From Hemicordylus capensis (Eukaryota > Chordata > Lepidosauria > Squamata > Cordylidae): a DNA stretch of 64,000 bases. The DNA lies in assembly GCF_027244095.1 (NCBI RefSeq), contig NC_069662.1:16518501-16582500 (forward strand). The letters are read 5' to 3'. Below are positions 9,697-20,429 of this stretch, piece by piece. The notes below the pieces were generated by a model. That model saw only the letters and a list, made by a program, of their open reading frames with translations, searched no databases and was not told the DNA's origin. Every line of letters begins with the position of its first letter. Within the stretch, counting starts at the first letter, position 1. Made by a program: the position numbers and the translations under genes.

Positions 9697-10825
9697 TAGG
9701 GATATACACCAGAAGCACAGGGAGGCTGGGGGCGGCCTATGTGTGGCCGCTGCCATGGCCCCCTCCCCCCCGTCTGATGTCAGACGCAGGGGGCCGGCTA
9801 GCCACGCCTCTGCATCTGACGTCAGATGTGGGGGCGTGGTCTCCCCCCAAACGGGGCTGTGTGGCCCCATGTGGAAGGGAGATAGGCCCATGCTGCATTG
9901 GGCAGCGCGGGCCACAACTACTCTCCCTTTCTTAAAAGCAGGGAGAGCCATTCCAGCTGCACTGCCAACACAGCGCAGGCCTATCTCCCTCCCAAACGGG
10001 GTCGTGCAGCCCTGTTTGGGAGGGTGATCGATCGGCCCTGTTGCGTTGCCAGCAAGACCAGGAGCGGCTCTCCCTGCCTTTAAAGCAGGGAGTTGCTCTG
10101 GCCACGCAGCCCCATTTGAAACCAAAATAACACTCCCCACATCTGACATCAGAGGAAGGGGGAGTGTCTGGGGCCGCACTCATGGCCCCTGATTGGTGGC
10201 GGCCCAGGTTCTTTGAACCCGCTCACCCAATGGTGGCTCTGCCCCTGATGTACACAAAATGCTTCATGCATATCCAAGGGGATGGGGAGGGGTACATTAA
10301 AAGGAGGTAGGCAGGTCGTACCTGTTCTTCTGTGCTCCACACCACTCCATCACGGCACTGTCATTCTTTAAATCTAACTTGAAAGCAGCAGCTGTGCTGC
10401 TATCCCCTTTAAACTGCCGTGTCGAGCTGATGGGATGTTGTTCTCAGCAGCCCTTGCATGACGTTGACACACAATTAGCACTGACGCATGTGCCGATGCC
10501 ATTTGCATGTTTGACAACAGCATTCTGACCACACAAATGGTGATTCATGTGTCAATGCCATTTGCATGCCGAGCAGTATCCCATCAGCTCAGCAGTTTAA
10601 AGGGGACAGCAGCACAGCTGCTGCTTTCAAGTTAGATTTAAAGAATGACAGTGACGTGATGGGGCGGTGTGGGGTGACAGCGGCTCAATGGAGGAGAAGG
10701 TATGACCTGCCTACCTCCTTTTTTAAAGGTACCCCCTGCCTGCACTGAAACATTTTGGCTGCAGGAGGCCAAATCATTTTATCATCTCTCCAAAGAGGCG
10801 TTGATGGAATTCATGCACATCCTTA
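9697..10825. mobile_element. Non-autonomous hAT inserted in the LINE
   Basis: Flanked by an exact 8-bp duplication CTCTCTAT (9689-9696 and 10826-10833). Ends read TAGGGATATAC and, inverted, TAAGGATGTGCATGAA, the same terminus as at 34903-35343. The interior holds an imperfect inverted repeat (about 10340-10440 against 10570-10660) and GC-rich palindromic text at 9770-10150. No transposase reading frame. Confidence 0.82.
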
Positions 10826-11354
10826 CTCTCTATCAACTTTCTCCACACCACGCGTGATTTTTAGAACTCTATCATGTCTCCTTTCAGTCGTCTTTTTTTC
10901 CTAAACTAAAAAGCCCCAGGTGTAGCCTTGCCTCGTAAGGAAGGTGCTCTAGGCCCCTGATCAACTTGCTTGCCCTCTTCTGCATTTCTGTCAACATTTT
11001 TCAACAAGCTGTCCACCACAACCCCAAGATCTCTCTCCTGGTCAGTCACTGACAGCTCAGACCCCATCAGCATATATGTGAAGTTGGGATTTTTTTGCCC
11101 CAATATGCATCACTTTACACTTGCTTACATTGGACCGCATCTGCCATTTTGTTGCTCACTCCCCGAGTTTGGAGATATCCTTTTAGAGCTCCTTGCAATC
11201 TGCTTTGGATTTCACTACCCTAAATAGTTTCGTGTCATCTACGGATTTGGCCACCTCACTGCTTACCCCAATTTCTGATTATTTATGAATAAATTTAAAA
11301 GCACTAGTTCCAGTACAGATTCTTGGGGAAACCCACTTCTTACTTTCCTCCATT

Positions 11355-12064
11355 TAGATAGGGTTTCCATGCCCCCTGGAATTCTGGGTATCACCCAGAT
11401 TTTAAGCATCTCACCCAGATGGCTTAGCCCACCCAGATTTGCCTGGATTTCAGCTTTCATTAAAAGAAAAAGGGAGCAAAGCTAAGCTCTAGCCCTTGTA
11501 GAAGCGGAGTTATGGAGCAAAACATGCAGGCACTATTCTGTACAACGGAGGGACTTGGATTAAGAGAGGAAGAGCACAGGAGGCCAGCTGGGAGGGTTTC
11601 ACTTTCACAAGTATAGTAATCCCATGAGGAATGTTGTATTGTTTGTTATCAGTAGGGCATCTCTATGGGCAGTTGAGAGGACAGCTTGCTTTTGATGTGA
11701 ATCACTGCCTGCCTACCAGGCTGTGTATTGTAATGTTTAAGGACTTTCTTGGCTTTACATGCAATGCATGCCTACTTAGAAGTAAGCACCATTGGTTTCA
11801 ATCAGATCTTCTCTCAAATAAGTGTGTACAGAATTGTAGCCTTAATTAAAAAGCTGTGCATTTTTTGTTCTATTGCTGCTGTTAATATGTCAAGGGAAAT
11901 AGTCAGGCAAAGATATCTTCTCCAACTATTTTGGTAGATATCCAGAGCAAATACAAGTCAACTGGAAAGTGCAGCTGCTAATTTGCATATGCAAATTATT
12001 TGCAAGCCAATTTACATAATATGCAAATTAAACACCCAGATTTGGAGAGCCAGAACATGGCAAC
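11355..12064. mobile_element. hAT-like element, 710 bp, inserted in the LINE
   Basis: CCTCCATT flanks both sides (11347-11354 and 12065-12072). Left end TAGATAGGGTTTCCATG, right end inverted GTTGCCATGTTCTGG. The LINE polymerase frame is cut at the duplication (SQWR on one side, SKWRKV on the other). The right part contains the 16-bp palindrome ATTTGCATATGCAAAT at 11981-11996. No transposase frame seen. Confidence 0.75.
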
Positions 12065-13249
12065 CCTCCATTGTGAAAACTGTCCACTTATTCTTACATT
12101 CTGTTTCAACCAGTTACCAATCCACACATTTTCCTGTCCCCTTATCCCATTACTACTATGTTTTCTCAAGGGTCTTTGATGAGGAACTTTGTTGAAAGCT
12201 TTTTGAAAGTCCATGTATACTATGTCAACTGGATCATCTTTATCCACTCACCTGTTGACACCCTCAAAAAACTCCAAAAGGTTGGCAAGGCAAGATTTAT
12301 TTATGCAGAAGCCATGCTGGTTCTCCTTTAGCAGGGCCTGTTCTACATGCTTATCAATTTTATCTTTGAGAATGCTTTCCATCAATTTGCCTGCAACAGA
12401 TATTAAGCTAGCCAGCCTGCAATTTCCCAGCTCCTCCCTGAATCCCTTTTTGAAAATCTGAGTTAAATTGCCTACTTTCCAGTCCTCTGGTTAAGAGCCT
12501 AAGTCTAGGTATAAGTTACATATTTTTGCAAGGAGGTTGGCAATTTTACATTTCAGTACTTTAAGGACTCTTGGGTGAATACCATCTGACCCTAGCGATT
12601 TGTTAATGTTTAATTTTCCAGACAGTTTATAAGGTCATCTCTCAGCACCTCTATCTGACCCAGTTCTTTAGCCTCTGTCCCTGAAAAGTTCTGTTTGAAC
12701 ACAGGTAGACGCTCAGTATCCTCTGTCATGAAGACAGATGCAAAGAGCTCATTTAGCTCCTCTGCAATCTCCATATCGTCCTTAATAATCCCTTTCACTC
12801 CCTCATCATGTAACAGACCAACCACCTCCTTGGCAGGTTTCCTGCTTCTGATGTATTTAAAGAAGTTTTTGTTATTCCCCTTGATGCTTTTAGCTACATG
12901 TTCCACAAACTTTCCATCTCCCTTATTGTTGCCTTGTATTTCTTTTGCCAGAGTTTTGTTCCTTTCGGTTCTCTTCATTTGGGCTGGCCTTCCAATTTCT
13001 GAAGGAGTCCTTCTTCCCCTTAATAGTTTCCTTGACTTTACTTGTTAGCCATGCTGGCATCCTCCCAGACTTGGTGGTACCCTTCCTCCTTTTTGATATA
13101 CATTCTAACTGGGCTTCTATTATTGTGGTTTTAAATAAACTCCATGCATTCTGGAGTGAAATGTCTTTCTGACAAGGGGTTGAACATGATCGTCTCATGT
13201 TGTGCATTCTCCCACTTACTGATTTGCTATTACTATTATGCTGGTTTGC

Positions 13250-13440
13250 TATTACTATTATTTATATGCTTCTTTGCAGCAACCACCACAAAAGTTCTCA
13301 AAGCAGTTTACACAGAAAAAGAACAATAAGGACATGGTTTCCTGTCCCCCAAGGATTCACAGTCTAAAGAGGAGCACAAGGGAGACACCAGTCACAGCCA
13401 CTGGAGGGATGCTATGATGGGGTTGGATAAGGACAGTTTT
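13250..13440 (-). repeat. LINE 3'-tail repeat
   Basis: Reverse tail copy: AGTTCTCAAAGCAGTTTACA, GGACATGGTTTCCTGTCCCC and GACACCAGTCACAGCCACTG, aligned with the copies near 0.9 and 38.5 kb. Confidence 0.6.
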
Positions 13441-13629
13441 TAATTGTTTGATTTATATACCATCTTTCATCAAACTTATCCCAAGGCAGTTGCTCCCCAC
13501 TCAGTTTGCTAAATAGCAGAGAATTGTCACTCTGAAGCGTACATCTTTGCCTCCTTCTACCTTTCTGTGGCTCAGAAACTCAGCAGGTGGCACCTTGTAC
13601 CCCTTACCATCTCAACTGGAGAGCATGTG

Positions 13630-13895
13630 GGACATATTTATTTATTTGATTTCTATACTGCCCTTCCAAAAATGGCTCAGGGTGGTTTACACAGAGAAAT
13701 AACAAATAAATAAGATGGATCCCTGTCCCCCACAAAGGGCTCACAATCTATAAAGAAACATAAGATAGACACCAGCAACAGTCACTGGAGGTCCTGTGCT
13801 GCTGGGGGTGGAGAGGGCCAGTTACTCTCCCCCTGCTAAATAAAGAGAATCACCACATTAAAAGGTGCCTCTTTGCCAGGTCAGCAGGGATAAAA
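13630..13895 (-). repeat. LINE 3'-tail repeat
   Basis: Well kept reverse copy: ATTTCTATACTGCCCTTCC, ATGGCTCAGGGTGGTTTACA, then AGATGGATCCCTGTCCCC and a CAGCAGGG end. Matches the forward copy at 53545-53812. Confidence 0.7.
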
Positions 13896-13999
13896 TTGAT
13901 AAGCATATAGAGGGAAAGGGATGATCATAGGGCAGGGCTAACATCGACCCAAAGATCTGAATTGTATTCTATACCAGTTCTAAAGAGTGAGGCACTGTC

Positions 14000-14750
14000 T
14001 GGAATATGGACATGTCACAGTCCCCTATCAAGAGGCACTATCATGCAGAGGAAAGGGCAGGGAAAATTGCACTCTACCCAGGATTGCCCTCCCATCCCTT
14101 TCTTCCCACACAATCGTGCTTCTTCACAGCCTACTAGGGTCACACACACATACACCCCACTGTTTGTCTTTCCTTTGGGTGTCATCTCCTACACACCCCA
14201 AGAAGATCCATCGTATCCCGCACTCCCACCGACCTGCCCCACTTCTTTTTCTCAGTCTCCCAGATACTGCACACGCACAAACAGGCCCCCCTTCTTCCCT
14301 CCCCATGCACATTATCGAAATCTCCCCACCGCTTCCCGCAAACCCTTTGCCAGTGTGCCACTACCTTCACCCTCCCTCCAGTTCCTGGGTACCTTGACCC
14401 CCTTTTCTCGTGCCCCCAAGACCACCCCCCCACCCTACATACTGTCACCTGGGGCACGCTTCCCCCATCCCCTTCCATCCCTCCCTGGAAGCCAACTATA
14501 CCTCCCTCCCTTTGATCGTCCCCCACCCCTCTCCACCGCCTCCCAGGTATCTTCCCCCACGGCACACAGCTTCGATCTCGTCCCCCTGCATCCTCTTAGC
14601 AGTCCCATCAGCCACCAGGCACCTCCTCCTCCATGCTCGCCCCATTCCACCCCCACTCCGCGCCACCGCCACCTCCTCCTCCTCCTTGCATCAACCCCTG
14701 GGTAACTCACCTCCAACCCCCCTCTCAGGGGCCTCTGAGCTGTCGCAGAT
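14000..14750. repeat. Pyrimidine-rich (C/T) low-complexity tract
   Basis: The plus strand is strongly C/T-rich with repeated CCCC and TCC runs. It opens long proline/serine-rich frames on both strands, but with no family motif or consistent splice pattern, so I treat it as low complexity beside a promoter. A GTGAGTTAC donor on the minus strand at 14710-14702 could end a noncoding first exon of the PRR14-like gene. Confidence 0.45.
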
Positions 14751-14859
14751 AAATAAACTAATAAATGAATGTTTTAAAAAAAAATACTCCCCAGGTTGGT
14801 GCCCGCCCTGGTTTCTTCCCCCTCCCTCCTGACCAGCTCTTCTTCCTCCCTTTGCCCTT

Positions 14860-15200
14860 CTCCTACCGGCCGCCCGACACTATCAGTTCCGAACCGGGAT
14901 CCAGCCATCCAATAACAATGGACCTTGCTTTCCACTGTAGCCAATAAGCAGTCGCCTTCTTTGCCGAAGTCAGACGGCTAAAGCGCGGCCATCACGGCTT
15001 CGGGCAAAAAAAAAAAAACAAAAAAGTTGATCACGGGCTGGTTGCGTTGCAAGAAAAGCTGGCGTGGTCGCCATCTTGCGTAAGGGCATGCGTGCCGCTG
15101 AAGCCGAGGCTTCCGTCATCTTGGGCAAGGGCAAAAAAAAAAATATGAAGAAAGTTACGCGTACTGGGCGATGGCCATATTGGATGAGGGCAGATTCTAT
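14860..15200 (-). promoter_or_regulatory. Candidate promoter of the PRR14-like gene
   Basis: GC-rich and CpG-bearing, with CCAAT boxes at 14909-14913 and 14941-14945. YY1-type cores occur at 15070-15077 (GCCATCTT) and near 15115 (GTCATCTTGG), with a weaker one near 15175. On the minus strand the first reads CAAGATGGCGACC, the orientation typical just downstream of vertebrate start sites, hence assignment to the minus gene. The distance to exon 1 (about 7.7 kb) and the divergent ZNF-A start 2.2 kb away fit a shared promoter region. No transcript evidence. Confidence 0.45.
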
Positions 15201-15299
15201 GTGACGCCGTTTAGGATGCTACCATTTGAGGGGACGACCAAAAATCGGGAACTTAAAGGAACCGCGTTTGCACAGTCCTGTTGAGCGTGATTAAATCAA

Positions 15300-15795
15300 T
15301 CGAGTAATTTGGTTCCTTTCTTCATTTGGCAACGTCTTTTTGCCGTGTCTGCGGTTTTTAAGGGGGAAGCAAGCGTGTGTGCATGTAGATCTCAAATGAA
15401 AATTTATTTTTTTTAAAATCAAATGGGAGCAGTAGAAGGAAACCACAGTTAACTGTAACATCCAAAATCTTCTCCTCACCCTCATATTGCAGAGTTTGGG
15501 GAAATCAGTTGAATAATTACATTGTTTAACTTTCAACATTTCTGAAGAGATCGGTCTCTCTCAAAAGAGGCCACGTTAAGATACAGTATTTCCATTCTTA
15601 ACTATAGATGGATGGACTGTATCTGCCAGCAGATTTTGTCTTCCTAGCTTGGCTGAAGAAGTCATGTTCAAAACTAAAAACTTTGCGGTGAAGGGGCACT
15701 GCAAGTACACAGGAAGTCAGTGGAAAAACCTAAATGTTACTCCACCATCTTCAAGGCTGTGTAATGCAGGACATCATTTTAATAAAACATATTTT
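15300..15795. other. Intergenic, no feature seen
   Basis: Lies between the candidate PRR14-like promoter and a LINE; no coding or repeat signal I could define. Confidence 0.35.
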
Positions 15796-15799
15796 GAAT

Positions 15800-16575
15800 A
15801 AGAACCTGAAAAGTGCCACTGCCAAATTTCATGTCAGTCATTATTGGTCAGTTCCTTCGTCATTGGAGAGCCAGATTATTCTGCTTGGAGAAGTTGGATG
15901 TGACCTCAGTCACCCATGCCTTGGTGACATCCAGACTGGACTACTGCAATGAACTGTACATGGGGCTGCCATTGAAGATGGTTTGGAAGCTTCAGCTGGT
16001 TCAGAAGGCTGTCTCAAGGATGCTGGTTGGTGCATGTTCACTTTCCATTTGCTTCCGGGCTAGATTCAAGGTGTTAGTCTTGACCTTTAGGTCAAGACTA
16101 CGCGGCTTGTGGCTGGGGTATCTGTTGGACTGCATCTACACGGCTTGTGGCTGGGGTATCTGTTGGACTGCATCTGCCCATACAAGCCTGCCAGCACCCT
16201 TCTGTTCAGCATCTGAGGCCCTGCACATGGCCCACCATTAACAGAAATCCAGTTGGTGTGGACTAAAGATGGGGACTTTGGGGTTATGGCCCCTCAGCTT
16301 TGCAATCGCAGCATGCTCCCTGCCTTGGGATCCTTAAGAAACTGCTGAAGACCCATCTCTTTAGAGATATATTTTAATATTTAATTTAGCTCCAGCTTGT
16401 ATCTGGTGGGTTTTAATCTTTTAACCTGTAATTTCATATTTAGTTTTAACTGAGGCTTGTTTTTGGTTAATTTCTGTTAATTTTAAATTATTATAGTGTA
16501 TAACGTTTATTGATCTTGTGAGCCACCACAAGTAGTAACCACCCACTAAATATTTTAAATAAATAATTAAATAAC
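15800..16575 (+). mobile_element. L2/CR1-like LINE 3' fragment
   Basis: Encodes [20 protein letters not shown] and WKLQLVQKAVSRMLVGAC, classic LINE polymerase text, then a diverged 3' UTR ending in TAAATAATTAAATAA. A 38-bp unit (16103-16140) is repeated directly at 16141-16176. Confidence 0.8.
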
Positions 16576-16773
16576 CCATATTTCATTCTTATGGAATAGA
16601 CTACAGCCTGCACATTTTTTGCTTCGTATTTCCGTCCAAACATTCATTAAGAGAGGGGCATCGATATCCATGAGGGGGGACAGGTCCCTTTAAGAGCCTT
16701 TTCTTGGATATATAGCTTTGTATGAATGCAGATTTTTCTTTATCTATCGCATCTTCCCTTTGGTGCTATAATT

Positions 16774-16803
16774 CTTTCTTTCTTTCTCTCTCTCTCTCTC
16801 TTT
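16774..16803. repeat. CT-rich microsatellite
   Basis: CTTT then CT repeats. Confidence 0.8.
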
Positions 16804-16849
16804 TCCCCCAAATCCATTTTCCTTTCCCATTTCCTCCGAACTATTCCTT

Positions 16850-17136
16850 CCTGGTTTTGTGGTAGCAAGCATAACTTGTCCCCTTAGCTAAGCAGGGCCT
16901 GCCCTGGTTGCATATGGATGGGAGACTTGGTGTGTGAGCACATATTCTCCTCAGAGGATGGAGCCGCTCTGGGAAGAGCAGAAGGTTCCAAGTTCCCTCC
17001 CTGGCTTCTCCAAGATAGGGCTGAGAGAGATTCCTGCCTGAAACCTTGGAGAAGCCACTGCCAGTCTGTGAAGACAATACTGAGCTAGATGGACCAATGG
17101 TCTGACTCAGTATATGGCAGCTTCCTATGTTCTGTG
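16850..17136 (+). repeat. 5S-rRNA-headed Sauria-type SINE
   Basis: The head AGCTAAGCAGGGCCTGCCCT, then GGTTGCATATGGATGGGAGA, matches the internal promoter region of 5S rRNA. The 3' half (CAGTCTGTGAAGACAATACT, GAGCTAGATGGACCAATGG) is shared with tRNA-headed Sauria SINEs. It ends about 60 bp before the ZNF143-type site upstream of ZNF-A. Confidence 0.8.
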
Positions 17137-17193
17137 TTCTCTCCTCTTCTCTTTGTCCCCTAAACTTATCCCCTTGCTCTGCCAGTTTAGGAA

Positions 17194-17262
17194 ACTACAT
17201 CTCCCAGGATGCTGTGCAGCATCGTTCCTCTTTCCCACAAATCCCCGCGTTGCGTCTATTGG
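17194..17262 (+). promoter_or_regulatory. ZNF-A promoter: ZNF143/SBS-type site and CCAAT box
   Basis: ACTACATCTCCCAGGATGC at 17194-17212 fits the vertebrate ZNF143/THAP11 promoter motif (ACTACAnnTCCCAG followed by ATGC). An inverted CCAAT box (ATTGG) sits at 17258-17262. The start codon is 80 bp further on, so this is a compact TATA-less promoter by inference. Confidence 0.6.
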
Positions 17263-17341
17263 GTGGGAAACCCTACTCTATTACGAGCTCGAGGAGGGGG
17301 TGCAGCTGGGCTCACGCCTGCCTCCTTTTCCTGCTTTCGCT

Positions 17342-17474
17342 ATGGAGGCAGAGGCGCCCTCTGCTGCTCCTGCCCTCCGTCCCCCGCTGTGGCTCGGAGG
17401 ATCGCCTGATGGCTCCGTGTACCTACTCCTGCCCCTTGCTGTCCCTGCTGGAAGATCCCTGGTGCTTACACCGG
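17342..17474 (+). CDS. ZNF-A exon 1
   Basis: 133 nt from ATG 17342 to a GTGAGC donor at 17475, encoding MEAEAPSAAPALRPPLWLGG through LVLTP plus one base. The phase fits exon 2 exactly (G plus CA makes Ala45). The promoter motifs upstream support this start; no domain is recognised. Confidence 0.6.
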
Positions 17475-19143
17475 GTGAGCATGTGGGGCGTGGGGCGGGA
17501 GGAAGAGAAGGAAGGAGGGAGAGGGAAATCCCCGACCAGGGCTAAACTGTACAAGAATATGTTTCCAATACCAGTTATGAAGTAACTAGGGATGATCTTG
17601 TGTCCTTTGCTCCTGTGGGGAATGAGTTCATACGTAAAACCTGCAATCTTATCCACATTTTCCTTGGAGCAAGTTTCATTGAACACAGTGAGACTTTCTT
17701 TGAAGTAAACGTGCTGAGGATTGGGTTAAAAGTGTGCTTATGTGTATGAATAGTACTGACATTAAGGCATATCCTTCTGAATAATCCTGGCAAAAAAAAT
17801 CCTTAGCACTGTTTGTTTCTGTTCACACGAATGCAGCCTCATTCTTAACCAATGGATGCTCCATTCCCACTGTAGAGATCTTTCTGTCTTCCCTTCCCAT
17901 TCGCTTTTTCATTCCTAGAGAGATCCTTCCGCTTGGAAGTCTTAACCTGTTTCACACCATGTGCGAGTCAGCACAAGAATCTGAATGCAAGAGAATCCAG
18001 AGTGGAGGTGGGATGCAATGCGATATTGGATTTGGGCCTCCCCATGCCTAGTGGGTAGAGAAAGAATTGTGTTCCATTTTTAAAATAGGTGTTTGGTTTG
18101 GTAATCAAACTTCTTTTCTGTCCACAGCACATGGAACAAATCCTGCCTGGATTCTGTCTCTCTCAACAGAAAGTAAGAACAAAGCAGGAAATCCACAGGA
18201 AGATGATGCAGTACACCATGGGGCATCCCCAGTTAGCCCCACACATGGAGGAAAAAAGAGAATCCAGCAAGCAGGCTCTGCAAAAGACCAACCGGCTCAA
18301 TGTAAAGGGGAGTTTAAGGATCCAGCAGGATCCTCACCCAGCAAGGCAAAATCCTATGACTGCTCTGACTGTGGGAAGAGTTACCGCAGGAGCACAGATC
18401 TCCTGAGACACCAGAGAAGCCATACTGGAGAAAGGCCTTATCTGTGTCTGGACTGTGGGAAAAGCTTCAGCCGGAGTTCAATCCTGCTTGAACACCAAAG
18501 GATCCACACAGGCGAGAAGCCATACAAATGTAGCCATTGTGGGCAAGGCTTTAGCCAGAGCTCTAACCGAAACCAGCATGAGAGGATCCATGGCAAGAAG
18601 AAAATGGGCAACCCAGCACGTTCTGGACCAAACTGGCAAATGGCTGAAGGCCAGAGGAGTGGGCCAAAAAACCCAGTAAGAACTGAAGACGGTTCAAGAC
18701 CTGAGCCTGAATCTGAAGCTCAGCCCCCTTTGGAAAGCCCCTCTTGGAGGAAAAGGATGGCGATGAAGCACCAGAGAAGCCACCTAGTAGAGAAACCATA
18801 TAGATGCCCTCAGTGTGGGAAGTGCTTTGCACGCAGCACAGATTTCATTCGGCACCATATCACCCATACAGGAGAAAAGCCCTATACCTGTGTGAAATGT
18901 GGCAAGAGTTTTACACGCAGCTCTGTCCTCATAGAGCATCAGCGGATCCACACAGGAGAGAGACCCTACAAGTGCAGGCTGTGTGGGAAAGGCTTCAGCC
19001 AGAACTCCAACCGTAACCAGCACGAGACAATCCACCAGACTGTGAAACCTCTGAGACGCTTCCTAAATGGCAGTGAGACTTTAAGCCGGGGCGTGGGACT
19101 CACTAGGCAAAAGAGAATTCACACTGCTGTGGGAAAGGCCTGA
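17342..19143 (+). CDS. ZNF-A: C2H2 zinc-finger protein with two three-finger blocks
   Basis: Two exons (17342-17474 and 18128-19143) join in phase 1 to a 382-residue protein, presumably nuclear and DNA-binding. Residues 1-44 are hydrophobic and proline-rich with no KRAB or SCAN box. Fingers 1-3 (about 121-199) and 4-6 (about 269-347) have CX2CX12HX3H spacing with TGEKP/TGERP linkers. The blocks match finger by finger: contact positions -1,2,3,6 are RTDR/RTDR, RSIE/RSVE and QSNQ/QSNQ. Between them lies a finger remnant (MKHQRSHLVEKP), and after block 2 another that has lost its cysteines (RGVGLTRQKRIHT). The gene is divergent from the PRR14-like gene. Exact orthologue not recognised. Confidence 0.82.
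18128..19143 (+). CDS. ZNF-A exon 2 (all fingers)
   Basis: The acceptor is TTCTTTTCTGTCCACAG. The exon encodes a polar spacer of about 75 residues, then all six intact fingers, ending at TGA 19141-19143. The phase-1 entry is the same as in ZNF-C and ZNF-D and is usual for the finger exon of vertebrate C2H2 genes. Confidence 0.85.
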
Positions 19144-19285
19144 CAGAAGTCCAAGGAGTGGGCATATTTGAGAAGAATCTGAATCTGCAATGTGTAGATT
19201 CAAAACAATCTGAAAGGGAATCCCTAGTGTCATGTGGGGAAAATCTTTTTTTATGAGAGGGAGTTGTCAGCTGACACCATTTTAA

Positions 19286-19291
19286 AATAAA
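19286..19291 (+). promoter_or_regulatory. ZNF-A poly(A) signal
   Basis: AATAAA 143 nt after the stop codon; the first good signal downstream. Confidence 0.6.
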
Positions 19292-19439
19292 ATATATTAT
19301 TTTTGCAAAAATCCCAAGCAAAATACACCTCTGAACAATATTATTACTGTCAGTAGGGAAAATTAAAAAGAAAGATGTTCCTCATACCATTTCATCAAAC
19401 ACATCTTGAACAAATCATCATATTCCCTTTAATATTCCA

Positions 19440-19570
19440 TTGCAGAGAAGCCAATTTCCCCTTTGCATATACTTATGTGCAGCCTAATCCAATACATGTT
19501 TACTCAGAAGCAAATTCCATTATATTCAATGAGGCTTACTCCCAGTAAGTGTGCATAGGATTACAGCCTG
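19440..19570. repeat. Short interspersed repeat, unclassified
   Basis: GTTTACTCAGAAGCAAATTCC and GAGGCTTACTCCCAGTAAGT then GCATAGGATTACAGCC. Similar diverged text occurs near 11770 and 45060. A familiar squamate repeat whose class I do not assign. Confidence 0.45.
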
Positions 19571-20429
19571 CTTTAGAAAAGGAATCCTGACTTAGTTTAA
19601 CACACACTTCATGGAAACACCATCATGAGGTGATATTGTTCAGACTGATTATGCTTACCTGCATATGGTGCCAAGCCATGATGAAATTTGACATGTAAAC
19701 ACATCCTAACAAATGTGAAGACTGGGTGCAGTTTGGCCATCTTTTGTGTGATCCGCAAAAAAACTGTGCAAGGAAGTCACACACTCTTGCCACATTCAGT
19801 GATGGTGTGGTTTGTTCTCCACTTCCTGCTTTTTAGTCATTACAGCAGAGCAAGCTTTTGTGTTTGCACAGAAATCTTGCATTGTGCCTCTGCCTGGCCA
19901 TTGCTCTTCTTTACCCGTCCGACATCCACCACTCCTTATTAGAGTCTTCTTTCTGTTAAACCACTGTATCAGTATGTCATTTCATCCTAGATGCACTGCT
20001 GATTTTCTCTTCTACTTTCCTTTAGCAAAAACAAAATCTATCTATTTCACAAACCTGGAAATAATAAAATGCCTTTGAAGATGTGCAGAGTATATTTTTC
20101 TCTCCGCTGAGTAACCACAGCATGTTCTACATCCACCTCAAACATTGAAGTAGGGTTTCCAGGCCGAAAGCTATTCCTTAGGGGCAGGATTGAGTCCCAA
20201 CAGTGCTCATTTCTGAAATTAGCCGCTACATATTTTTGAATGAAATGTTCATAGATCAACTTTTCATAAAATCAAGAGTTTAGGAGGGACCACAGAAAGG
20301 TACCCAGACTTAGAATGGATACTTCACCACCATCCCTGTACCCACCCCTTTTAACTTCTTGGCTAGATGTATTTATTAGTTCAATACTTTATGCTGAGCA
20401 ACACTAAACAAGCAGAAAACTAATTTTAA

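Larger units (their letters stand above)
9285..13225 (-). mobile_element. CR1-like LINE, interrupted by two hAT elements
   Basis: On the minus strand the pieces read, in order, TIIEAQLECISKRRK, NNKNFFKYIRSRKPAK, DDPVDIVYMDFQKAFNKVPH (polymerase), SKWRKVRSGFPQESVLE, SELSVTDQERDLGVVVD and then a 3' UTR with AACAGCCCTGCTGGATCAGG. The endonuclease part is missing. The reading frame is broken in several places. Insertions at 9697-10825 and 11355-12064 split it. Confidence 0.85.

Noticed and set aside
13962-14832. Long proline/serine-rich reading frames
   Set aside because: Low-complexity C/T tract; open in several frames and strands, with no motif or splice support.
16850-17136. 5S rRNA gene and tRNA genes (also at 38911, 41826, 49575)
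   Set aside because: The RNA-like heads are diverged and joined to repeat tails present in many copies; these are SINEs.
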